The notes under the pieces are model-generated. The model was not told the origin of the DNA. It searched no databases and was given only the letters and a program-made list of their open reading frames with translations. DNA of 11,215 nt from Bacillota bacterium (GTDB taxonomy: Bacteria; Bacillota; Clostridia; Peptostreptococcales; Anaerovoracaceae): NCBI GenBank assembly GCA_022706625.1, contig JAKJCD010000021.1:7757-18971 (forward strand), read 5' to 3'. Made by a program: the position numbers and the translations under genes. This document shows positions 1 through 5,062 of this stretch, in pieces. Each line of letters begins with the position of its first letter. Position 1 is the stretch's first letter.

Positions 1-1031
1 ACTACCCGGCAGAATTTATCCAAACCGGAGTATCCGCTATTGACGGTTTGAACACCCTGGTAAGAGGACAAAAGCTGCCGATTTTTTCCGGATCCGGACT
101 GCCCCATGCCGAGCTTGCAGCTCAAATCGCAAGACAATCCAAGGTTTTAGGCGGAGGAGAAAACTTTGCCGTTGTATTTGCCGCCATCGGCATCACCTAT
201 GAAGAGGCGGAGTTCTTTATTTCTGACTTCAAGAGAACAGGAGCCATCGACAGGACCGTTCTTTTTACGAACCTGGCAAACGATCCGGCTATCGAGCGTA
301 TCTCAACGCCTCGTATCGCTCTGACCGCTGCTGAATATCTGGCCTTTGAAAAGGATATGCAGGTTCTTGTTATTCTGACGGACATCACCAACTATGCGGA
401 AGCTCTGCGCGAGGTCTCCGCCGCTCGTAAGGAGGTCCCGGGAAGAAGAGGCTATCCGGGCTATCTTTATACGGACCTTGCAACTTTGTATGAGAGGGCA
501 GGAAGAAAGAAGGGCCACCGCGGATCTATCACACTTATTCCTATCCTCACCATGCCTGAGGATGACAAGACCCACCCTATACCCGACTTGACGGGATATA
601 TCACTGAAGGACAGATCATCTTATCCAGGGATCTTCACAGAAAAGGTATCGTGCCTCCCGTCGATGTACTTCCGTCTCTGTCACGTCTAAAGGATAAAGG
701 AATCGGCAAAGGCAAAACAAGGGAAGACCATGCCGATACCATGAATCAGCTTTTCGCCGTTTATTCCCGTGGAAAGCAGGCTAAGGAGCTTATGGCCATT
801 TTAGGCGAAGCCGCCTTAACGGATGTTGATAAACTTTATGCTAAATTTGCAGATGCTTTCGAAACTCAGTATGTTTCTCAAGGTTACGAAGCCAACCGCA
901 CTATCGAAGACACCTTGGATATCGGGTGGAAATTGCTCGACATGATGCCCAGAGGGGAACTGAAGCGTGTCAGGGACGAGTATCTTGACAAATATCTGCC
1001 CTGTGTTTGCGAAGTAAATAAAAAAGATTAA
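1..1031 (+). CDS. ntpB: V/A-type ATPase subunit B, 5' truncated by window edge
   Basis: Non-catalytic nucleotide-binding subunit of the V1/A1 head, which alternates with catalytic subunit A in the hexamer of a membrane rotary ATPase. The frame is open from the left edge (first full codon at base 3) and reads 342 residues, so about 115-120 N-terminal residues of a usual 455-465 aa protein lie outside the window. Family signatures seen are EFIQTGVSAIDGLNTLVRGQ at the start, the degenerate P-loop region IFSGSGLPHAELAAQIARQ, DITNYAEALREVSAARKEVP, RRGYPGYLYTDLATLYERAG and MPEDDKTHPIPDLTGYITEG. It lacks the canonical GxxxxGKT Walker A, as expected for B rather than A. The TTG at 48 is an internal codon, not the start. 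Subunit D follows after 16 bases, the usual B-D order near the end of such operons. The ion specificity of this enzyme cannot be judged because its K/c-ring gene is not in view. Confidence 0.96.
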   Translation, partial: YPAEFIQTGVSAIDGLNTLVRGQKLPIFSGSGLPHAELAAQIARQSKVLGGGENFAVVFAAIGITYEEAEFFISDFKRTGAIDRTVLFTNLANDPAIERISTPRIALTAAEYLAFEKDMQVLVILTDITNYAEALREVSAARKEVPGRRGYPGYLYTDLATLYERAGRKKGHRGSITLIPILTMPEDDKTHPIPDLTGYITEGQIILSRDLHRKGIVPPVDVLPSLSRLKDKGIGKGKTREDHADTMNQLFAVYSRGKQAKELMAILGEAALTDVDKLYAKFADAFETQYVSQGYEANRTIEDTLDIGWKLLDMMPRGELKRVRDEYLDKYLPCVCEVNKKD

Positions 1032-1047
1032 AGGGGGGTGACACGGT

Positions 1048-1743
1048 ATGGCACGACTTAACGTGAATCCTACCAGAATGGTGTTGACCTCTTTGAAAAA
1101 GAAGCTGACAGTGGCCGTCAGGGGCCACAAGCTCATGAAGGACAAAAGGGATGAGCTGATGAAGCAGTTCCTTGAACTTGCCCGACGCAACAAGGTGCTT
1201 AGGGAAGAGGTTGAGCGGCAGTTGACCGAGGTCTACAGAAACTTCGCAATAGCCAATGCGGTCATGTCCTCCGAAATGATGGAGGAGGCTTTGATGTACC
1301 CGAAACAGGGGGTCTCCATCGAACTGGGGAGAAAGAATGTAATGAGCGTAGATGTGCCGGTCTTTGATTTTAAAACGACAACGGACGATCAAACCGACAT
1401 CTACCCTTACGGTTTTGCCACCACTTCCGGGGAACTGGACAAAGCCATCGCAAGGCTGGCGGAAGTATTTCCCGCATTGCTGCAGCTTGCGGCGATGGAA
1501 AAGGAAGCAGCCTTGCTGGCTGAGGAAATTGAAAAAACCCGGCGCCGGGTCAACGCGCTGGAATATGTCATGATCCCCAACCTGAAAGAGACCATAAAAT
1601 ACATCAAAATGAAGCTTGATGAAAATGAGAGGGGCAACCAGACCCGGCTTATGAAGGTCAAGGATATGATGCTGGCGGCGGCCATTAAGGAAAAACAGGC
1701 CCAGTCAGCCGCCGCCTTCGCCGATTATACAAACAAGCATTAA
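1048..1743 (+). CDS. ntpD: V/A-type ATPase subunit D (central rotor shaft)
   Basis: Central-stalk subunit D of the V/A-type ATPase, the functional counterpart of F-type gamma: a long coiled coil inside the A3B3 head that transmits rotation to the membrane ring. The 231-residue length is near the family norm. Diagnostic stretches are LNVNPTRMVLTSLKKKL and RGHKLMKDKRDELMKQF at the N-terminus, and RRRVNALEYVMIPNLKETI followed by KYIKMKLDENER near the C-terminus. The two helical arms (roughly residues 10-80 and 145-215) flank a less regular middle, as in the family. The ATG at 1048 is fixed by a strong Shine-Dalgarno run, AAGGGGGGTGA (1031-1041), which overlaps the stop codon of subunit B. The two genes are thus probably translationally coupled. 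No further V-ATPase gene follows. A hairpin terminator lies 30 bases past the stop, so this is the last gene of the operon. Confidence 0.96.
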   Translation: MARLNVNPTRMVLTSLKKKLTVAVRGHKLMKDKRDELMKQFLELARRNKVLREEVERQLTEVYRNFAIANAVMSSEMMEEALMYPKQGVSIELGRKNVMSVDVPVFDFKTTTDDQTDIYPYGFATTSGELDKAIARLAEVFPALLQLAAMEKEAALLAEEIEKTRRRVNALEYVMIPNLKETIKYIKMKLDENERGNQTRLMKVKDMMLAAAIKEKQAQSAAAFADYTNKH

Positions 1744-1772
1744 CAATTTGTCACAATGATAAATACATCGTT

Positions 1773-1807
1773 ACAGCCACGAGGTTTTCCCGTGGCTGTT
1801 CTTTATT
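1773..1807 (+). terminator. Rho-independent terminator of the V-type ATPase operon
   Basis: A perfect 9-bp stem, ACAGCCACG (1773-1781) with CGTGGCTGT (1791-1799), is followed by TCTTTATT. Inside it, a bulged A and a further GG/CC pairing closes a TTTT loop. The T tract is interrupted, so termination may be incomplete. The position 30 bases after the subunit D stop fits an operon end. The reverse strand has no T run after the stem, so it looks one-directional. Confidence 0.75.
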
Positions 1808-1929
1808 CGAAACAACCTCCATAGCCTGGCTGCCTCTTCGCATTTCGAGGTCTGATAGCTTTCACCGCCATCTTTTATAACAGAGGAATGTATTAGACAA
1901 AATTCCGGATCTGTCTCAATAAATCCGGG
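1800..1929. other. Non-coding stretch after the terminator
   Basis: No supported gene is seen here. It contains a small inverted repeat, CCGGAT (1905-1910) with ATCCGG (1923-1928), just before the composite repeats. On the minus strand a frame stays open from 1971 to a stop at 1771, but it has no ATG and no ribosome binding site, and it reads through the terminator stem. It could be the decayed end of a gene, but chance is as likely. Confidence 0.4.
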
Positions 1930-2047
1930 AAAAGCAACGGAAATCAAACAAATTATCGGTTTCCGTTGCTTTTAGGGCCGAAAAAGGTGGGAAAATCAAT
2001 AAAAAGCAACGGAAATGAGAGAAAAGGTAGTATTCTGTTGCCTTTTT
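1930..2047. repeat. Composite inverted-repeat element, copy 1
   Basis: This copy consists of a hairpin unit, a 28-base spacer and a second hairpin unit. The first unit has perfect 14-bp arms, AAAAGCAACGGAAA (1930-1943) and TTTCCGTTGCTTTT (1960-1973). The spacer (1974-2001) begins AGGG and ends GAAAATCAATA. The second unit starts with the same arm (2002-2015), and its right arm is the variant TTCTGTTGCCTTTTT (2033-2047). From 1962 to 2047 it aligns without gaps to 2086-2171, with about 11 mismatches in 86 positions. It is non-coding on both strands. The structure fits a dispersed palindromic repeat or a non-autonomous element, but the family is not one I recognise. Confidence 0.85.
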
Positions 2048-2066
2048 ACCGAAAAAGGCAACAGAA
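2033..2066. repeat. Perfect 15-bp hairpin across the junction of the two copies
   Basis: TTCTGTTGCCTTTTT (2033-2047) and AAAAAGGCAACAGAA (2052-2066) are exact reverse complements separated by the tetranucleotide ACCG. Compared with the six canonical arms nearby, both arms carry the same two changes (G/C to A/T in the core and one extra G/C). Pairing is thus perfect across the junction and imperfect with their partners inside each copy. Confidence 0.85.
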
Positions 2067-2170
2067 ATCGTAGAATTGTTAAAAATCCGTTGCTTTTAGG
2101 GTCAAAACGGATTGGAAAATCAATGAAAAGCAACGGAAATGAGAGAAAAGGTTATATTCCGTTGCTTTTT
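2053..2170. repeat. Composite inverted-repeat element, copy 2
   Basis: This is a tandem copy of the preceding element at an offset of 124 bases. Its left arm is the variant AAAAGGCAACAGAAA (2053-2067). Next come the arm TCCGTTGCTTTT (2086-2097), a 28-base spacer (2098-2125) matching that of copy 1 at its ends, and a final hairpin AAAAGCAACGGAA (2126-2138) / TTCCGTTGCTTTT (2157-2169). The loop of the last hairpin shares GAGAGAAAAGGT with the matching hairpin of copy 1 (2017-2028). Both copies together hold eight occurrences of the GCAACGGAA core or its complement, two of them variants. Confidence 0.85.
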
Positions 2171-2181
2171 AAGGGATAGGG

Positions 2182-2206
2182 ACGGCTTTTATCAGAAAGC
2201 CGTTTT
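2182..2206 (+). terminator. Terminator-like hairpin upstream of the nuclease-like gene
   Basis: The 8-bp stem ACGGCTTT (2182-2189) / AAAGCCGT (2196-2203) has a 6-base loop, TATCAG. The last stem base runs into TTTT (2203-2206). It lies just after the repeat array and before the promoter region of the next gene. It may stop read-through from the V-type operon or end a transcript made over the repeats. Confidence 0.6.
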
Positions 2207-2218
2207 CCGCCACCTTTC

Positions 2219-2273
2219 TTAGATAAGTGATTAATCATAATATAACTCATTTATCTTAGGCTCATTTATCTTA
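2219..2273. promoter_or_regulatory. AT-rich half-site cluster, possible operator
   Basis: The 13-base sequence CTCATTTATCTTA occurs twice, at 2246-2258 and 2261-2273, with a period of 15. An inverted near-copy, TTAGATAAGTGA, lies at 2219-2230 and can pair with 2247-2258 with one mismatch and one G-T pair. Three similar half-sites just ahead of a promoter fit an operator or a DNA-bending site. No regulator is identified, and AT-rich simple sequence could produce part of this by chance. Confidence 0.4.
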
Positions 2274-2297
2274 AACTAAAAATTTAATATTTATTAA

Positions 2298-2326
2298 TTG
2301 ACGGAGTAGAGAAAGTAGAGTACCAT
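2298..2326 (+). promoter_or_regulatory. Candidate promoter for the nuclease-like gene
   Basis: A TTGACG -35 (2298-2303) is followed after 17 bases by TACCAT (2321-2326), which keeps the key T, A and final T of a -10. The match is moderate: five of six at -35 and four of six at -10. It would give a leader of about 70 bases before the gene at 2402. Confidence 0.45.
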
Positions 2327-2401
2327 ATAAATGGAAAAATATGTTAATAAGTATAAGCCTTCGCTTGTAAGGGTTAACGAAGAATTAAGGAGGTTTTAGT
2401 A

Positions 2402-3220
2402 ATGGGAATAGATAAAACCATAGACATTATGAAAGATATTAAATTGATACATCAAAGTCTAATAGGAACATTGGAAGAAGAGTTAAAGGATTTACCGGAA
2501 GGGCGACTGATAAGCAGGAGGATTCGAAACAGTATTAGATACTATTATTGCCAAGGTAAAGCTAATGGGGAAAAGAAACTGGCAGAAAAATATATTTCAC
2601 AGGATTGCAGGGAATTAGTACAAAAACTGATGCGCAGGCAATTTGTTGAAAAGAGCTTGCACATATTAAGAAATAACATTAAGGCGGAAGAATGTTTTAT
2701 AAGAAAATACTTACCGTATGAACCCGAAGACATCGTTGAGGGTATATCTAAGACGCATAAGGGGGCACCTTATGAATTTCTGCCCGGTTATTCAAATAAT
2801 TCTGGTAAGCCAAAATGGGTGCAAGAACCTTATATTAAGAATGAGAGCTACCCAGATGGCTTGATACATAATACTGTGAGCGGATTAAAAGTCAGATCAA
2901 AATCTGAATCTATAATCGTCGGCCTGTTGGAGGCATATAAAATCCCTTTTCGTTACGAAGCACAATTGTCATTGGGTAGCCAGACTTTTTATCCCGATTT
3001 TACGATCCTCAGACCAAAGGATGGGCAGATTTTGTACTGGGAACACTTTGGAAAGGCAGATGACAGAAAGTATAGTATATCAATGTATCAAAAGATTGAA
3101 ACTTATATAAATAATGGGATAATACCCGGAATCGACTTGATTGTCACATTTGAAACAGAGCGAGCCGTCGTTGACCAAAAAAACCTTACGAAAGTAATCA
3201 AAGCATACATTATTGAATAG
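2402..3220 (+). CDS. Orphan protein with PD-(D/E)XK nuclease-like C-terminal domain
   Basis: This 272-residue protein of unknown role is probably cytoplasmic: no signal peptide or membrane segment is seen. Residues 1-110 are mostly charged and helical, likely coiled coil. The C-terminal part from about residue 160 shows the order of a PD-(D/E)XK fold. SKSE (E169) sits in a helix, then FRYEAQLSL, then YPDFTI with D199, then a strand ending YWEHFG with E214, then KADDRKY and a Tyr/Gln-rich helix. E169, D199 and E214 are the presumed metal ligands; the usual lysine is not obvious (H215 or K218 could stand in). This SKSE...YPDF...EHFG pattern recurs in Firmicute proteins and some helicase-associated nuclease domains, so a DNA- or RNA-directed function is inferred, not shown. 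The ATG is fixed by AAGGAGG (2387-2393), 8 bases upstream. By eye the gene is much richer in AT and in ATA/AGA/TTA codons than the ATPase genes on either side. It stands alone with no partner gene, and both facts suggest acquisition by transfer. Confidence 0.7.
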   Translation: MGIDKTIDIMKDIKLIHQSLIGTLEEELKDLPEGRLISRRIRNSIRYYYCQGKANGEKKLAEKYISQDCRELVQKLMRRQFVEKSLHILRNNIKAEECFIRKYLPYEPEDIVEGISKTHKGAPYEFLPGYSNNSGKPKWVQEPYIKNESYPDGLIHNTVSGLKVRSKSESIIVGLLEAYKIPFRYEAQLSLGSQTFYPDFTILRPKDGQILYWEHFGKADDRKYSISMYQKIETYINNGIIPGIDLIVTFETERAVVDQKNLTKVIKAYIIE

Positions 3221-3331
3221 AACGATTTCACTATACCCTACATTTTTTCAGCATCTATAAAGGATTAATATGACGGGTCAGCAAATCAAGTTTTCTGAAT
3301 CGTCAGACAAGCATAATTTTTTACAAATGGC
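3221..3331. other. Short intergenic stretch with a doubtful 23-codon frame
   Basis: AT-rich spacer between the nuclease-like gene and the ATP synthase promoter. ATG at 3270 opens 23 codons, ending at TAG 3339-3341, with AAAGGA (3259-3264) 5 bases upstream. The peptide has no recognisable feature and the frame overlaps the -35 of the next promoter. I see no convincing terminator for the nuclease-like gene. Confidence 0.25.
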
Positions 3332-3360
3332 TTTACAATAGCTGTGATAAGTTGCATAAT
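3332..3360 (+). promoter_or_regulatory. Best promoter candidate for the F-type ATP synthase operon
   Basis: TTTACA (3332-3337), a 17-base spacer and CATAAT (3355-3360) match the housekeeping sigma consensus at five of six bases in each box. Transcription would start near 3367, giving a leader of about 65 bases before atpI. Confidence 0.65.
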
Positions 3361-3368
3361 ATTATGAG

Positions 3369-3397
3369 TTGACGAATTTCATTACCTATATATATAT
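3369..3397 (+). promoter_or_regulatory. Possible second ATP synthase promoter
   Basis: TTGACG (3369-3374) is followed by a TATATATAT run (3389-3397) that offers -10 hexamers such as TATATA at spacing 16. It overlaps the predicted start site of the upstream promoter, so the two could be alternatives. AT repeats make chance matches easy here. Confidence 0.4.
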
Positions 3398-3430
3398 CAA
3401 GACGAATCAGGGAAGCATGAAAAGATACAG

Positions 3431-3928
3431 ATGGGAAAAGCAGGGCTTAAGACATCGGTCGACCCATTATACAGATACAGCATTTGCGCAGCGGTCATCA
3501 TCGAGCTGGGCTCGTTGCCCTTCATCGGATGGGATCCGCTGTTTGCGTATGGACTGGCTTTAGGTACCTGCATCGCCATTGTAAACTATCGCATATTGGC
3601 AATATCGGCAAAATTAGCTTTGGATCTGGGCCGAGGCATAAGCTTGGCCGTGATAGGATATATAGTGAGACTGGCGATATATGGCGGCGCCTTCTTACTT
3701 TCTTACAAAACAGGAACCGCTGCCGGCATTGCGACGTTGCTTGGATATATGACGATAAAACTGGGGATATTTTATTTATACGGCTTTAAGCCAGGGTTCG
3801 CATCAAGGAGCTACAAAGGTGTGAAGTTAAAAGATCTGGATCAGGATATATGGGCAGCGGAAAAGGCTGAGAAAGAAGCAAAATCACGCCGTAAGAAGAG
3901 ATTGAGAAGAAAAAATAAGGAGGACTGA
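3431..3928 (+). CDS. atpI: ATP synthase protein I-like membrane protein (c-ring assembly factor)
   Basis: Small integral membrane protein in the first position of the F-type operon. Position and four predicted membrane helices (about residues 15-33, 37-58, 69-91 and 95-118) identify it as AtpI. In other bacteria AtpI helps assemble the c-ring and is not part of the finished enzyme. Features seen are VNYRIL after helix 2, R80 inside helix 3 and a highly basic tail (RRKKRLRRKNKED) that should face the cytoplasm. At 165 residues it is longer than many AtpI proteins because of that tail. The start is uncertain: ATG 3431 is the first start codon in this frame, but the nearest purine-rich site (AGGGAAG, 3409-3415) is 15 bases away, much weaker than elsewhere in the operon. 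Low expression of this non-stoichiometric factor would fit. A 6-base gap separates it from atpB, whose Shine-Dalgarno site lies inside the atpI end. Confidence 0.8.
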   Translation: MGKAGLKTSVDPLYRYSICAAVIIELGSLPFIGWDPLFAYGLALGTCIAIVNYRILAISAKLALDLGRGISLAVIGYIVRLAIYGGAFLLSYKTGTAAGIATLLGYMTIKLGIFYLYGFKPGFASRSYKGVKLKDLDQDIWAAEKAEKEAKSRRKKRLRRKNKED

Positions 3929-3934
3929 AGCCTT

Positions 3935-4660
3935 ATGCATTCAACGGACCATTTGGGGCCAAGGATAATAATGAGCATTTTTGACGGGAAGATCATGATC
4001 ACGGAGACCGTTTTTTTCGCATTGATAGTGGCAGCGGCCATGATAGTATTTGCTCTTATCTCTACAAGGAAGCTGGAAAGGGATCCAAAGGGGATCCAAC
4101 TGATAGCGGAGATCATCGTTGATTTGATTTACAAGATGACGGCATCGATCATTCCCAAAAAGAATGTAGAAGGCTATGCTCCCTACATAGGCACCCTTTT
4201 CATCTTTTGCATGCTGGCTAATGCTACGGGCTTGCTTGGATTCCGTCCGGTGACATCCGATGTCAACACAGCCTTTGCCCTGTCTATCGTCACATTTTTT
4301 GTGATCCAGGGCAGCTCGATTTACAGCCATGGTTTTTTAGGCTGGATAAAGCATTACGGAGATCCGTATCCGTTTATGGCGCCTATTATGATCATCAAGG
4401 ATATTTCTCTTCCGATCTCCCTTGCGTTCCGGCTTTTCGGCAATATCACCGGCGGCATGATCATTATGGCTTTCCTTTTTAAAGCACTCCATTCTGCAAC
4501 TGACGGATTGGGCATTACTATACCGTTTTTGCACTACATGATTCCATTACCGGCTAACCTTTTCTTTGATGTATTTGAGCCGGTGCTGCAGTCATTTATT
4601 TTTACAACGCTTACGATGGCCTTTGTGTCAATGCAGTTAGCAGTACATGAAGATCATTAA
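3935..4660 (+). CDS. atpB: F-type ATP synthase subunit a
   Basis: Membrane stator subunit a, which provides the two half-channels that load and unload the c-ring ions. The 241 residues have several long hydrophobic helices. The essential arginine is R166 in ISLAFRLFGNITGG, the most conserved motif of the family. Further hallmarks are the acidic and polar residues of the last helices in FDVFEPVLQSFIFTTLTMAF (E215, Q219), and LANATGLLGFRPVTSD with NTAFAL after it. The length fits the short Firmicute type. ATG 3935 is supported by AAGGAGG (3917-3923) within the end of atpI. A later ATG at 3971 has no comparable site. The gene follows atpI and precedes atpE, the canonical order. The R166 region would face E67 of the c subunit. 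Confidence 0.97.
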   Translation: MHSTDHLGPRIIMSIFDGKIMITETVFFALIVAAAMIVFALISTRKLERDPKGIQLIAEIIVDLIYKMTASIIPKKNVEGYAPYIGTLFIFCMLANATGLLGFRPVTSDVNTAFALSIVTFFVIQGSSIYSHGFLGWIKHYGDPYPFMAPIMIIKDISLPISLAFRLFGNITGGMIIMAFLFKALHSATDGLGITIPFLHYMIPLPANLFFDVFEPVLQSFIFTTLTMAFVSMQLAVHEDH

Positions 4661-4679
4661 ATAGAAACAACATTTTATC

Positions 4680-4703
4680 TATACATGCGGAAGGGCATGT
4701 ATA
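4680..4703 (+). promoter_or_regulatory. Stem-loop directly upstream of the atpE ribosome binding site
   Basis: A perfect 9-bp stem, TATACATGC (4680-4688) / GCATGTATA (4695-4703), has the loop GGAAGG. It ends immediately before the very strong Shine-Dalgarno run AAAGGAGGAG (4704-4713) of atpE. No T tract follows, so it is not a terminator. A role in mRNA processing, stability or boosting c-subunit translation is inferred from its position. Confidence 0.65.
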
Positions 4704-4718
4704 AAAGGAGGAGTAATC

Positions 4719-4994
4719 ATGAATTTTCCATTAGTCACATCAGAGGGTTTTATTCTCGGAATGTCCGCACTGGCTGCTGCCCTTGTTATGGGCGTGGCAT
4801 TGGCGATAGGGATCGGGCAGGGACTGATCGGTATGAAAGCTGTTGAAGGCGTATCAAGACAGCCGGAAGCAAAGTCGGATATCCTGCAGACCATGGTAGT
4901 CGGACAGGCCGTTACCGAAACAACAGGGATCTTCGCATTTATCATTGCAATAGTGCTGGTGCTTGCAAATCCTCTTATCGGTATGCTGGGATAA
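4719..4994 (+). CDS. atpE: F-type ATP synthase subunit c, predicted Na+-binding
   Basis: Proteolipid c, the rotor-ring subunit that carries the coupling ion. Its 91 residues form two membrane helices (about 10-38 and 58-88) joined by the polar loop RQPEAKSD. The ion-binding carboxylate is E67 in GQAVTETTGIF. Aligned by eye to the Ilyobacter tartaricus c subunit, the Na+ ligands are kept: Q34 (Q32 there), the backbone position V65 (63), E67 (65), T68 (S66) and T69 (T67). F72 replaces Tyr70. A Q...E(S/T)T pattern is the established sign of Na+-coupled ATP synthases, so Na+ coupling is predicted, not proven. The ATG follows AAAGGAGGAG at 5-base spacing, the strongest ribosome binding site of the operon, which suits a subunit needed in about 8-15 copies. 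Stem-loops lie in the gaps on both sides. Confidence 0.97.
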   Translation: MNFPLVTSEGFILGMSALAAALVMGVALAIGIGQGLIGMKAVEGVSRQPEAKSDILQTMVVGQAVTETTGIFAFIIAIVLVLANPLIGMLG

Positions 4995-5003
4995 GAATAG
5001 TAT

Positions 5004-5036
5004 ATCGTGGCGGCGGCTTATAGAGCCGCATACGAT
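5004..5036 (+). promoter_or_regulatory. Stem-loop between atpE and atpF
   Basis: An outer 5-bp stem, ATCGT (5004-5008) / ACGAT (5032-5036), and an inner 6-bp GC-rich stem, GCGGCT (5013-5018) / AGCCGC (5024-5029), are joined by an internal loop. The terminal loop is TATAG. No T run follows, so a true terminator is unlikely. It lies 10 bases after the atpE stop, where a 3' stabilising or partial-attenuation structure would raise c relative to b. Confidence 0.6.
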
Positions 5037-5062
5037 TTCGTAGATAGCGAGGTGGATAAGTC

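Noticed and set aside
48..50. TTG 48 as the start of subunit B
   Set aside because: The frame is open to the left edge, and the residues before it (EFIQTGVSAIDG) are conserved in the family, so the gene is simply cut by the window.
1930..2170. CRISPR array (units of about 44-46 bases with 28-base spacers)
   Set aside because: The two 28-base spacers resemble each other, the middle junction is only about 5 bases, and the units are palindromes with diverging loops. No cas gene is in view.
1930..2170. Integron attC sites
   Set aside because: The arms do not fit the RYYYAAC / GTTRRRY core sites, and no integrase or cassette genes are present.
3294..3322. Terminator of the nuclease-like gene (TCTGA / TCAGA hairpin)
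   Set aside because: The stem has only 5 pairs, and the T run starts 9 bases after it, so it does not fit a Rho-independent terminator.
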